26,827 nt of DNA from UMGS172 sp045546555. GTDB lineage: Bacteria > Bacillota > Clostridia > Oscillospirales > Acutalibacteraceae. The DNA lies in the NCBI GenBank assembly GCA_045546555.1, contig JAZQCY010000156.1, forward strand, positions 1-26,827, written 5' to 3'. The translations under genes and the position numbers were made by a program. Below, one piece after another: positions 7,858 through 15,140 of this stretch. Position 1 is the first letter of the stretch, and the number at the start of each line of letters is the position of its first letter. The notes below the pieces were generated by a model that saw only the letters and a program-made list of their open reading frames with translations, made no database searches and was not told the DNA's origin.

Positions 7858-9087
7858 TTATTTTTTGATCAATTTTATTAACTCATCAGGCACATCACGC
7901 ACCGAGCACTTGTTTTTTGAAGCAAAGGCGGCCGCTCTGCCTGCCGCTTCACCCATTGCACAGCAGTTTCCCGTGACCCTGTAAGAGGCCATCGCAAGAT
8001 GTGTACCCGAAATCGAGCGTCCTGCCACCAAAAGGCCCTCAAAGCCTTTAGGAATAAGACAACGAAACGGTATCTGATAAATCTTGGTGCGAATTACGGT
8101 TTGAGCCGTTGCTTTGGCATTATGAATATCCATGCCGAAACCGCAGGTACAAATGCCATCAGAAAAACTTGCTCCGTTAATCAGGTCATCCTCCGAAAGA
8201 ATATACTCTCCCACAATACGGCGTGATTCACGGACACCAAGTAACGGTGCGGCACCGACGAGCGACATATCTTTAAAATCCTCATCGTGATTCTTCAAGG
8301 CCTCAAACACCGTTATCATCTGCTGTCTGCCTTCCATAACAGCTTTTGTACGGTCAGAAGCGCTAAGCGGGTCATAACCCCTCATATGGGTCAACTGCAC
8401 ATTTGCAAAGTCAGAATTCGGAGCAGGAATGAGATACGGTCGGTCAAAAGGTGTGTGATTACCCTTGCCTTCCTTCAGGAAAGCCGCCTCACAAACATCA
8501 TACATCTTTAGTCCTTCACGGTATTTTTCAGGGAAGCCTGCCACCATAAACATCTGCGTCATGGCCTGACACTCGGTGTAGTCACCGTCGGCACCGATCT
8601 GCCACTCGACGCCTGCATCGGCACAAAGCGAGGCATCGCCCGTTGCATCAATAAACACATCAGCCTCGTAGTAAGAAATACCCTCTATATTGCTGACATA
8701 AACGCCCTTCACCCTGTTATCTTCGCATTCGCAACCGATGTAATGGGTGTCATAAAGCACGTCAACGCCTGCCTCAACGCACTTTGCCTCAAGTAACAGC
8801 TTCATATACTCAAAAATAAAGCTTTCGTTCCAAAATCCGCCCCAGGCATTACGCTTTTTAAGATCGGATATCAGTTCCTCAAGAATGCCGCTTTTGGTTT
8901 TCCATGAAAAAATAGGATTCATAAAACCGCCGGTCCACATACCTCCGAGAGCATTTTGCGCCTCAATAACGGCCACCTTTGCACCTCGCCTTGCGGCGGC
9001 AATTGCGGCAGGCGCACCTGAGGGGCCTCCGCCGACAACCACAACATCATACTTATATTTGCATTTTACTTTAAGGTTTACATTCAT
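7858..9087 (-). CDS. FAD-dependent oxidoreductase (FAD_oxidored type)
   Basis: 409 residues from the ATG at 9087. The ATG at 9093 is only 1 base from GGAG (9098-9095), while 9087 is 7 bases away. The N-terminus carries the dinucleotide-binding motif in VVVVGGGPSGAPAAIAAARRG, then VIEAQNALGGMWTGG. The middle has DVFIDATGDASL, a second typical FAD-contact motif, and the C-terminus has GLLVAGRSISGTHLAMASYR followed by an Ala-rich helix (GEAAGRAAAFA). This matches the family found in polysaccharide and secondary-metabolite catabolic loci; the substrate is unknown. The lack of a signal peptide suggests a cytoplasmic enzyme. The divergent AraC gene at 9206, with abutting -35 boxes, is its likely regulator. 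Confidence 0.85.
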   Translation of the reverse strand: MNVNLKVKCKYKYDVVVVGGGPSGAPAAIAAARRGAKVAVIEAQNALGGMWTGGFMNPIFSWKTKSGILEELISDLKKRNAWGGFWNESFIFEYMKLLLEAKCVEAGVDVLYDTHYIGCECEDNRVKGVYVSNIEGISYYEADVFIDATGDASLCADAGVEWQIGADGDYTECQAMTQMFMVAGFPEKYREGLKMYDVCEAAFLKEGKGNHTPFDRPYLIPAPNSDFANVQLTHMRGYDPLSASDRTKAVMEGRQQMITVFEALKNHDEDFKDMSLVGAAPLLGVRESRRIVGEYILSEDDLINGASFSDGICTCGFGMDIHNAKATAQTVIRTKIYQIPFRCLIPKGFEGLLVAGRSISGTHLAMASYRVTGNCCAMGEAAGRAAAFASKNKCSVRDVPDELIKLIKK

Positions 9088-9119
9088 ATTCATTCTCCTT
9101 TGTCTTGTATTTCTTCTTT

Positions 9120-9148
9120 ATTATGACGAAATCCTGTTGCATTTACAA
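9120..9148 (-). promoter_or_regulatory. Promoter of the FAD oxidoreductase gene
   Basis: On the minus strand, TTGTAA (9148-9143) and CATAAT (9125-9120) have a 17-base spacer. The -35 box abuts that of the divergent AraC gene. Confidence 0.6.
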
Positions 9149-9164
9149 TGGAATTCGCTATAAT
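9137..9164 (+). promoter_or_regulatory. Promoter of the second AraC regulator gene
   Basis: TTGCAT (9137-9142) and TATAAT (9159-9164) with a 16-base spacer; the transcript would start about 35 bases before the ATG. Confidence 0.7.
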
Positions 9165-9205
9165 AAATATGGATAAAACTTTAGGTTGTTTAGAGAGGTA
9201 ATAAT

Positions 9206-9952
9206 ATGAATGCTCTGCCAATCATCAAGCTATACGCTCATTTCAAGGCAAAATCCCGATTTCAATACGAATGTGAAACCTACTCTGACGAGGCACTTTT
9301 CTTTTTGCGGTCGGGTAAATTTGAGTTTTTAAACAGCGATGATGAATGGACGACCGTCACAGCCGGCGATGCGGTCTTTTGCCCGAAAGGCTTTGCATTT
9401 CACCGGAACGTGATCGAGACGGTTACGCTTGATATGATAAAGTTTACTACACACGCCGACACACCTGCCAAAACAACCGTTTTCAGAATAAACGACCGTA
9501 TTTCTGAGGCACTTGACCGTACCGTATCACGGTTTTGCACCGAAGCAGACATTGACACCATAACCCGGCACTACTGCACCGATATCTGCCTTGAGGTTGA
9601 AAAAATACTTCTGTCCGCTGAAAAGGACGGTATTACCCTGCCTTATAAGATCGAAAACATGTTTAACAGTCGCTACACCGAAAGCATTACAAACGATATG
9701 CTGTGTGAACTTTTACACTGCTCCGAGGCTACCATGATAGCCCTCATTAAGCGCGCAAAAAACAAGACACCGCAGCAGCTTTTAACCGAAAAACGGCTGA
9801 AGCTTGCACGGCGTCTTTTAGTCGAAACAAATGATAACGTGTATTCAATTGCCGAAAAATGCGGATACTCTGATCCGCTTTATTTCAGCAGGCTTTTTAA
9901 AAATCAGACGGGACTGACTGCTACTGAATTTCGCAAAAAATACCGAATATAA
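9206..9952 (+). CDS. AraC-family transcriptional regulator
   Basis: 248 residues; AGAGG at 9194-9198 is 7 bases from the ATG. The N-terminal cupin-like domain shows EFLNSDDEWTTVTAGDAVFC and PKGFAFHRN. The C-terminal AraC DNA-binding domain has both helix-turn-helix units (NDMLCELLHCSEATMIALIK and YSIAEKCGYSDPLYFSRLFK) and the standard ending GLTATEFRKKYR. It is only distantly similar to the other AraC protein in the window, so it is not a recent duplicate. The divergent FAD oxidoreductase is the likely target. The gene ends 4 bases before the convergent transporter gene, with no terminator visible in the gap. Confidence 0.88.
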   Translation: MNALPIIKLYAHFKAKSRFQYECETYSDEALFFLRSGKFEFLNSDDEWTTVTAGDAVFCPKGFAFHRNVIETVTLDMIKFTTHADTPAKTTVFRINDRISEALDRTVSRFCTEADIDTITRHYCTDICLEVEKILLSAEKDGITLPYKIENMFNSRYTESITNDMLCELLHCSEATMIALIKRAKNKTPQQLLTEKRLKLARRLLVETNDNVYSIAEKCGYSDPLYFSRLFKNQTGLTATEFRKKYRI

Positions 9953-9956
9953 GGCA

Positions 9957-10811
9957 TTACATCAGCGTTGCCACGCAGATACCTGCAATGACGATTGCGG
10001 CACAAATCGAGCGCTTTAAAATGTGCTTTTCCTTAAAGAACAGCTTACCCGTCAGCACCGTTACGATGACCGACGACTGCTTGATAAGCGTCATCACCGT
10101 GACCTGGCTTTGAGGATCCTCATTTGCGATAAACAGCGCCCTGTCGGCCGCCACAAACAGTACGCTCAAGATGATAATCCAATAGTTGGTTTTCAGCGTA
10201 CTCAGCCGCAACGGCACACGCCGTGCCAATATGTAAGCACCGTAAAGCGCCGTCATATAAAGCATATACCAGAACTGCAGCTGCGAGGAATCAATGTCAC
10301 CCGCACCGAGCAGCTTTTTATCCATAAAGCCCGAAATCGCATTTAAAAGGCAGGACGCTAACGATAAAATAAGAAACTTGGTTTTAACCTTTTCATCGGC
10401 ACTGTGGTTGCCCAAATTGACAATAACAATGCCGCAAAGCACCAGCATAAGACCAACGCCTTTTGGGACGGTCATGCTCTCGTTCAAAAAGAGCAACGCA
10501 AGAAAGGTGGAAAAGATCATCCTTGCCGAGTCCATAATGCCGTAAAAGCTGACAGGCATCTTTTTGATGGACGAAAAGGCGCATATCCACGCAATAAATA
10601 CCACAAACGACTTGATGAACACCCACAGGTGATAGATCGGCGGTATTCCGAATACATTGTGCGAAAATGGTATGGTTATTAAAAAGGCAAGTGCCGTGTG
10701 GAAAAACAGCACCTCCATCACACTGCTTTGCTGTAAAGCCTTCTTTTTTAAAGCCTCCCGAGCGCCCTTGGCCAGGCCAAAAAACGCCACAAGACCTATC
10801 CACATCTCCAT
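9957..10811 (-). CDS. DMT-superfamily (EamA) transporter
   Basis: 284 residues, almost entirely hydrophobic, with about ten predicted membrane helices in two EamA-like halves. An Asn/Glu motif (FLALLFLNESMTVPKGVGLM) closes the first half, and VTVLTGKLFFKEKHILKRSI closes the second; both are the hallmark end of an EamA repeat. Family members move amino acids, nucleotides or other metabolites across the inner membrane; the substrate cannot be deduced. The ribosome site before the ATG is weak (GGGAAG), and an alternative ATG lies two codons in. It lies downstream of the LOG gene on the same strand, with a palindromic repeat between them. Confidence 0.85.
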   Translation of the reverse strand: MEMWIGLVAFFGLAKGAREALKKKALQQSSVMEVLFFHTALAFLITIPFSHNVFGIPPIYHLWVFIKSFVVFIAWICAFSSIKKMPVSFYGIMDSARMIFSTFLALLFLNESMTVPKGVGLMLVLCGIVIVNLGNHSADEKVKTKFLILSLASCLLNAISGFMDKKLLGAGDIDSSQLQFWYMLYMTALYGAYILARRVPLRLSTLKTNYWIIILSVLFVAADRALFIANEDPQSQVTVMTLIKQSSVIVTVLTGKLFFKEKHILKRSICAAIVIAGICVATLM

Positions 10812-10847
10812 AAAACTTCCCTACACTTTAAAAGTGGTGTAAAACAG

Positions 10848-10909
10848 TGTCATCCTGAACGAAGTGAAGGATCTTAAATAAAAGATTCTTCGCTACGCTC
10901 AGAATGACA
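10848..10909. repeat. Intergenic palindromic repeat, copy 1
   Basis: Arms 10848-10875 and 10882-10909 are imperfect inverted repeats beginning TGTCATCCTGAAC and ending GAATGACA. The same element, inverted, occurs at 25669-25728. It lies between the LOG gene and the transporter. Confidence 0.85.
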
Positions 10910-10929
10910 TTTTTTAAAGATTTGAGCTA

Positions 10930-11487
10930 TCAAGCGTTTTTCTCAATATAATCAAGAACAGCGTTGATATCGTCACTGATAAACAAAAGATCTTTAACCT
11001 TTGGCTTGATAAAGCCTGCCTTGATGCCGGCATCAAGCACCGCAAGAAGGCTGTCGTAATAGCCGTTGGTATTCAGCACGGCCATAGGCTTTTTGTGCTG
11101 ACCCAAATTTTTAAGCGTCAGCATCTCAAAAAGCTCATCATAGGTACCGATGCCACCCGGGGTGATGATAAAACCGTCGGCCATTTCGTCGAGCAGCTTT
11201 TTGCGTTCACGCATGGTGTCGGTTTCGATATACTCATCGATATTATCAAACAAAAGGCCATCAACGTGCTTGCCGTCCTCAACAAAGAAATCGGGGACGA
11301 TGCCGGTTATCTTAACACCGCCCTGACGGTGAACTCCACGTGCAACGGCACCCATAAGACCTGCGCCGCCACCCCCGAAAACAAGGTCGTGACCGCGCTT
11401 GGCCATTGCAACGCCCAAAGCCTCACCCGCTTCGACAAAGCTCTTGTCGATCAAATCACTTGCGGCTCCGTATATACACAAATTCAT
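10930..11487 (-). CDS. LOG-family protein (cytokinin riboside 5'-monophosphate phosphoribohydrolase-like)
   Basis: 185 residues from the ATG at 11487, preceded by GGAG with an 8-base gap; an upstream TTG in frame overlaps that site and is unlikely. The Rossmann-like fold has GGGGAGLMG (38-46) and the family signature PGGIGTYDE (110-118), plus MRERKKLL just before it. These are the residues that define LOG proteins (old name lysine decarboxylase family). The known activity is release of a base from a nucleoside monophosphate. The length and motifs are complete. Its bacterial role is probably nucleotide turnover; annotation as lysine decarboxylase would be wrong. Confidence 0.9.
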   Translation of the reverse strand: MNLCIYGAASDLIDKSFVEAGEALGVAMAKRGHDLVFGGGGAGLMGAVARGVHRQGGVKITGIVPDFFVEDGKHVDGLLFDNIDEYIETDTMRERKKLLDEMADGFIITPGGIGTYDELFEMLTLKNLGQHKKPMAVLNTNGYYDSLLAVLDAGIKAGFIKPKVKDLLFISDDINAVLDYIEKNA

Positions 11488-11721
11488 ATATCCATCTCCT
11501 TTCAACCGATGAATTTGTTTTTTGTTTCTTCTATTATATCATAAATTAATATGCCGAAAAAATCAAGAATATTACCCGTTAAATTTTCGTTAATTTAGTG
11601 GTTTTTAACCAAATGTGAATTTTTTTATGAATTTCTTAAAATTTCCTCTTTTATTTCGACAAGATATATGTTATACTGTTGATAATATGAGTTGGTATGT
11701 CAACAGATAAGGAGTTTTCCG
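11488..11721. promoter_or_regulatory. Divergent intergenic region between the LOG gene and pssA
   Basis: The region is A/T-rich. For pssA, TATACT at 11672-11677 is a good -10 box, but its -35 (TTTTAT, 11649-11654) is weak. For the LOG gene, TATAAT on the minus strand (11538-11533) has no clear -35. A small inverted repeat TGGTT-TTT-AACCA (11599-11611) in the middle could be an operator. Nothing coding is seen. Confidence 0.4.
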
Positions 11722-12375
11722 ATGCTTGGTTTTTATAATTATACCGTTATTCTTACATATTTGTCGCTTTGCTCGGGCGTGACAGGTATCTGGTTCTGTA
11801 TGACCGGACATCCCGTTATCGCCTCAATGTGCCTTTTGTTCTCAGGACTTTGCGATGCCTTTGACGGCCGTGTTGCCAGAATGAGAAAACAAAGCACCGA
11901 GCAGGAAAAGCGCTTCGGCATTCAGCTTGATTCACTTTGCGACCTTGTTTGCTTCGGCGTTCTGCCCTGCTTTATAGGCTATGCCGCAGGTATGACAAGC
12001 CCTTGGTACATTCCCGTTTTCTGTTTGTTCGTGTTGGCAGCACTCATCCGCTTGGCTTACTTCAACGTAACCGAGGAGGAACGTCAACAGAAGACTTCGG
12101 AAAAGCGCAAGAACTACCTTGGTCTGCCTGTCACATCTTCTTCTCTTATCTTCCCTGCATTTATTATGCTTATCTTCATCGATACAATAAAGCAGAACTA
12201 TATGCAGTATATCTACCTTGCCGTGCTTTTGATTACAGCCACACTTTTCGTGGTCAAGAGCTTGAAGGTCAGAAAACCCGGGTTCAAGGGAATCTTGGTT
12301 ATGGTAGCATTTGGCACAGTCATCGCAATCGTTTTGGGTGTACTTGTTATCCCCAAGCTTTTAGGCAAAATATGA
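11722..12375 (+). CDS. pssA: CDP-diacylglycerol-serine O-phosphatidyltransferase
   Basis: 217 residues; AAGGAG at 11709-11714 sits 7 bases before the ATG. It is an integral membrane protein with about six helices. The CDP-alcohol phosphotransferase signature is complete: D45, D48-G49, A52-R53, then G66, D70 and D74. The spacing between AR and G is about four residues longer than in the common DGxxARxxxxxxxxG form. It makes phosphatidylserine from CDP-diacylglycerol and serine. The directly following psd gene overlaps its stop codon (ATGA) and would decarboxylate the product to phosphatidylethanolamine, which supports the serine specificity. Confidence 0.9.
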   Translation: MLGFYNYTVILTYLSLCSGVTGIWFCMTGHPVIASMCLLFSGLCDAFDGRVARMRKQSTEQEKRFGIQLDSLCDLVCFGVLPCFIGYAAGMTSPWYIPVFCLFVLAALIRLAYFNVTEEERQQKTSEKRKNYLGLPVTSSSLIFPAFIMLIFIDTIKQNYMQYIYLAVLLITATLFVVKSLKVRKPGFKGILVMVAFGTVIAIVLGVLVIPKLLGKI

Positions 12376-13223
12376 GAACTACCGAAAGTATAAATAAAAC
12401 CGGAGCAGGCTCGCTCCGGTTTTTGTATAACACCGCAGTCGGAAGAATGTTGCTCCGACCGTTAATATGTAAGCCTATATCGTCCGTTGCAGGCTGGTTT
12501 ATGGACCGCCGTGTGTCAGCCTTGTTTGTCAAGGGCTTTATCAAGTCCAACAACATTGATATGAGCGATTACGAGGAAAGAAAGTTTCGCTCGTTTAATG
12601 ACTTTTTCACAAGAGGCTTAAAGGACGGCGCAAGACCTATTGCCGACGGTGAGGATGATCTTATCAGCCCTGCCGATGCACGCCTTTCGGTCTATGACAT
12701 CACCCCCGAGCGCTATTTTACCGTAAAAGGGGTTGACTATACTATAGCCGATCTTTTGGAAAACAAGGAGCTTGCCGAAAGGTTTGATGGCGGTAAATGC
12801 CTTATTTTCCGCCTTGCGGTCGATAACTATCACCGTTACGGCTGGTGCGCCGACGGTAAGGCTGAAGCACCCGTGCGCATCAAGGGCAAATATCATACCG
12901 TTCAGCCCATTGCAATGCGCCGCTTCCCCATTTTCAGAGAAAACGTGCGTGAATACACCGTTGTAGAGACCGAAAAATTTGGCACTGTTGTTCAGATCGA
13001 GGTCGGTGCTTTGATGGTCGGCCGTATCGTGAATAACGACAAAAACGGCGGCATTGCACAGAAAGGCCACGAAAAGGGCAGGTTTGAGTTTGGCGGCTCG
13101 ACCGTTGTTGTGCTTATTGAAAAGGATAAGTCTCTGCTTGATGAGGAATTTATTGCCAACACTCAAAACGACCTTGAGACCAACGTAAAATACGGCGAAA
13201 AAATAGGAACAAAAGCAAAATAA
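12372..13223 (+). CDS. psd: Phosphatidylserine decarboxylase proenzyme
   Basis: 283 residues. The ATG at 12372 overlaps the pssA stop (ATGA), with only a weak AGG before it, so translation is probably coupled. SFNDFFTR (74-81) is a family landmark. Asp102 in SPADARLS, His154 in DNYHRYGW and His233 in KGHEKG match the Asp/His residues of the processing and catalytic site. GGST at 241-244 is the self-cleavage site, where Ser243 becomes the pyruvoyl group. The enzyme makes phosphatidylethanolamine at the membrane. An odd feature is a perfect terminator-like hairpin inside codons 9-18. Homology to other Psd proteins seems to begin near SLRFLYNTAVGR (residues 14-25), so a later start is possible but none has a better ribosome site. 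Confidence 0.9.
   Translation: MRTTESINKTGAGSLRFLYNTAVGRMLLRPLICKPISSVAGWFMDRRVSALFVKGFIKSNNIDMSDYEERKFRSFNDFFTRGLKDGARPIADGEDDLISPADARLSVYDITPERYFTVKGVDYTIADLLENKELAERFDGGKCLIFRLAVDNYHRYGWCADGKAEAPVRIKGKYHTVQPIAMRRFPIFRENVREYTVVETEKFGTVVQIEVGALMVGRIVNNDKNGGIAQKGHEKGRFEFGGSTVVVLIEKDKSLLDEEFIANTQNDLETNVKYGEKIGTKAK
12396..12424 (+). terminator. Terminator-like hairpin within the start of psd
   Basis: An 11-bp perfect stem, 12396-12406 with 12413-12423, has a 6-base loop and the run TTTTT (12420-12424). It lies 21 bases after the pssA stop and inside psd codons 9-18. It may act as an attenuator when psd is not being translated. Confidence 0.55.
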
Positions 13224-13225
13224 AC

Positions 13226-13253
13226 AAAGAGGAGTTGCAGCTCCTCTTTTTAT
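13226..13253 (+). terminator. Intrinsic terminator after psd
   Basis: AAAGAGGAG (13226-13234) pairs with CTCCTCTTT (13241-13249), with a 6-base loop and a T-rich tail, starting 3 bases after the stop. Confidence 0.85.
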
Positions 13254-13310
13254 TTTGCAGAAAAAATCAAATATATTGTGTCGAAAGAGGTATAAAACCG
13301 CAAAATGTAC

Positions 13311-13339
13311 TTGACATAATACACATTTAGATATAAAAT
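13311..13339 (+). promoter_or_regulatory. Promoter of rny
   Basis: TTGACA (13311-13316) and TAAAAT (13334-13339) with a 17-base spacer. The transcript would start near 13346, leaving a leader of about 130 bases. Confidence 0.75.
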
Positions 13340-13345
13340 ATAAAA

Positions 13346-13478
13346 GGATGTGTAGATGTATTTTCCCTGTTTGGCGAAATGGGTCAATACTTTTTATAAC
13401 CCCGGCTTACCCGCAGCCGGCCTTAGGTCAACTGAAAGACCTATCAATGCGGTTAATATATAAAAGGAGGTACCGAAA
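13346..13478 (+). promoter_or_regulatory. Structured 5' leader of rny
   Basis: The leader holds at least two clear hairpins: CCGGC/GCCGG around 13404-13422 and AGGTC/GACCT around 13425-13442. A weaker CCC...GGG pairing lies ahead of them. No long T run follows, so it is not an obvious terminator. I do not recognise a known riboswitch class. AAAGGAGG (13463-13470) ends the leader. Confidence 0.4.
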
Positions 13479-15023
13479 ATGTTGTGGTACATCATTGAGG
13501 GTGTTGCTGCAGTTGTCGTTGCCGTTATAGCATTTGTGCTTGGCTCGTCACACCGCCGCCGCACCGCAGAAGCCGCTATCGGCTCTGCAGAAGACGAAGC
13601 CAGACGTATTCTTAATGACGCCATGAAGAATGCCGAGGCTAAGAAAAAAGAAGCAATTTTAGAAGCAAAAGATGAAATCATCAAATCAAGAAATGAGACC
13701 GAGAAAGAGCTCCGTGAGCGCAGAGCAGAGGTTCAGCGTCAGGAGCACCGCATCCAGCAAAAGGAAGAATCCTTGGACCGCAAGGTTGAAAATCTTGAAG
13801 TGAAGGAAAACAAGTTAGCCGAAAGAGTTAAGGTTGTTGAGGAGCGCTTGGCTGAGGCTGAGCAGCTTAAAAAGAGTCAGTTCGATATGCTTGAAAAAAT
13901 CTCAGGCTTTACCGCAGAGCAGGCTAAAGCACAGTTGCTCAACATGCTCGACGGCGAGCTTCAGCACGAAAAGGCACTCAAGATCTCTGAATATGAGCAG
14001 CAGATCAAGGAGGAGTCCGACACCCGTGCTCGTGAGCTTATCTCCATGGCCATTCAGCGTTGCGCCGCAGATCATTCGTCCGAAGCAACCGTTTCGGTCG
14101 TTGCTCTGCCCAACGATGAGATGAAGGGCCGCATCATCGGCCGTGAGGGACGTAACATCCGTGCCCTCGAAACCGCTACGGGCGTTGACCTTATTATCGA
14201 CGATACCCCCGAAGCAATTACCGTTTCCAGCTTTGACCCCGTCAGACGTGAAATTGCAAGAATTGCTCTTGAGAAGCTCATTGTTGACGGACGTATCCAC
14301 CCTGCCCGCATTGAGGAGACCGTTGACAAGGCACGTGCCGAGGTCGAGCGTACCATCAAGCAGAAGGGTGAGCAGGCAATGCTTGATGCAGGCGTTCACA
14401 GCATGCATCCCGAGATCGTAAAGCTTCTCGGCCGCCTGCATTTCAGAACCAGCTACGGTCAGAACGTACTTAACCATTCTCTTGAGGTCTGCTACCTCAC
14501 CGGTCTTTTGGCCGCCGAGCTTGGCGAGGATGTAACCATGGCCAAGCGTGCAGGTCTCTTGCACGATATCGGTAAGGCTATCGACCATGAGCAGGAAGGC
14601 TCGCACATCCAGTTGGGTGTTGAGGTCGCCAAGAAGTACAAGGAAAATGATGCCGTTGTTCACGCCATCCACGCTCACCACGGTGACGTTGAGGCCAAGA
14701 CCGTCATCGCCTGCCTTGTTCAGGCCGCCGATGCTATTTCGGCCGCACGTCCCGGCGCTCGCAGAGAGAACATTGAAAGCTATATCAAGCGTCTTGAAAA
14801 GCTGGAGGAAATCGCCAATTCCTTCAACGGTGTTGAGACCTCGTTTGCTATTCAGGCCGGCCGTGAGATCAGAGTTATGATCAAGCCCGAAGCCATCAAC
14901 GACGATCAGATGGTGCTTGTGGCACGTGATATTGTCAAGGAGATCGAGAACAACCTCGATTATCCCGGACAGATCAAGGTCAACCTCATCCGTGAAAACC
15001 GTGTTGTTGACTACGCAAAATAA
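13479..15023 (+). CDS. rny: Ribonuclease Y
   Basis: 514 residues, the normal length for the family. One N-terminal membrane helix (IIEGVAAVVVAVIAFVLG) anchors it to the inner face of the membrane. A long charged coiled coil runs to about residue 190. Then comes a KH RNA-binding domain with GRIIGREGRN from residue 217, and an HD domain with the metal-binding HDIGK (His362-Asp363). This endonuclease starts mRNA decay in Firmicutes. AAAGGAGG lies 8 bases before the ATG; the gene has its own promoter and terminator. Confidence 0.97.
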   Translation: MLWYIIEGVAAVVVAVIAFVLGSSHRRRTAEAAIGSAEDEARRILNDAMKNAEAKKKEAILEAKDEIIKSRNETEKELRERRAEVQRQEHRIQQKEESLDRKVENLEVKENKLAERVKVVEERLAEAEQLKKSQFDMLEKISGFTAEQAKAQLLNMLDGELQHEKALKISEYEQQIKEESDTRARELISMAIQRCAADHSSEATVSVVALPNDEMKGRIIGREGRNIRALETATGVDLIIDDTPEAITVSSFDPVRREIARIALEKLIVDGRIHPARIEETVDKARAEVERTIKQKGEQAMLDAGVHSMHPEIVKLLGRLHFRTSYGQNVLNHSLEVCYLTGLLAAELGEDVTMAKRAGLLHDIGKAIDHEQEGSHIQLGVEVAKKYKENDAVVHAIHAHHGDVEAKTVIACLVQAADAISAARPGARRENIESYIKRLEKLEEIANSFNGVETSFAIQAGREIRVMIKPEAINDDQMVLVARDIVKEIENNLDYPGQIKVNLIRENRVVDYAK

Positions 15024-15032
15024 TTTTAACGC

Positions 15033-15069
15033 AAAGCTTCCGCAGTTTTTTGACTGCGGAAGCTTTTTG
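15033..15069 (+). terminator. Intrinsic terminator after rny
   Basis: A 14-bp perfect stem, 15033-15046 with 15053-15066, followed by TTTTT. It insulates rny from the TIR/RyR operon. Confidence 0.92.
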
Positions 15070-15075
15070 TTATGC

Positions 15076-15104
15076 TTGTAAAGTAGTTAAACGTATGATA
15101 TACT
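15076..15104 (+). promoter_or_regulatory. Promoter of the TIR/RyR operon
   Basis: TTGTAA (15076-15081) and TATACT (15099-15104) with a 17-base spacer, about 36 bases before the first start codon. It is the only good promoter I see before the five co-directional genes that follow. Confidence 0.7.
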
Positions 15105-15140
15105 TAATTATGAATAAATGTAACTTTTCGGGAGGGCAAT

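Noticed and set aside
10930..11487. Lysine decarboxylase annotation
   Set aside because: PGGxGTxxE is the LOG phosphoribohydrolase signature; there is no PLP-enzyme motif.
13348..13530. 60-codon frame in the rny leader
   Set aside because: The purine run abuts its ATG with no spacing, and it overlaps the true start of rny in another frame.
13902..14681. 259-codon open frame opposite rny
   Set aside because: Shadow of the highly biased rny coding strand, no ribosome site, and the plus-strand protein is certain.
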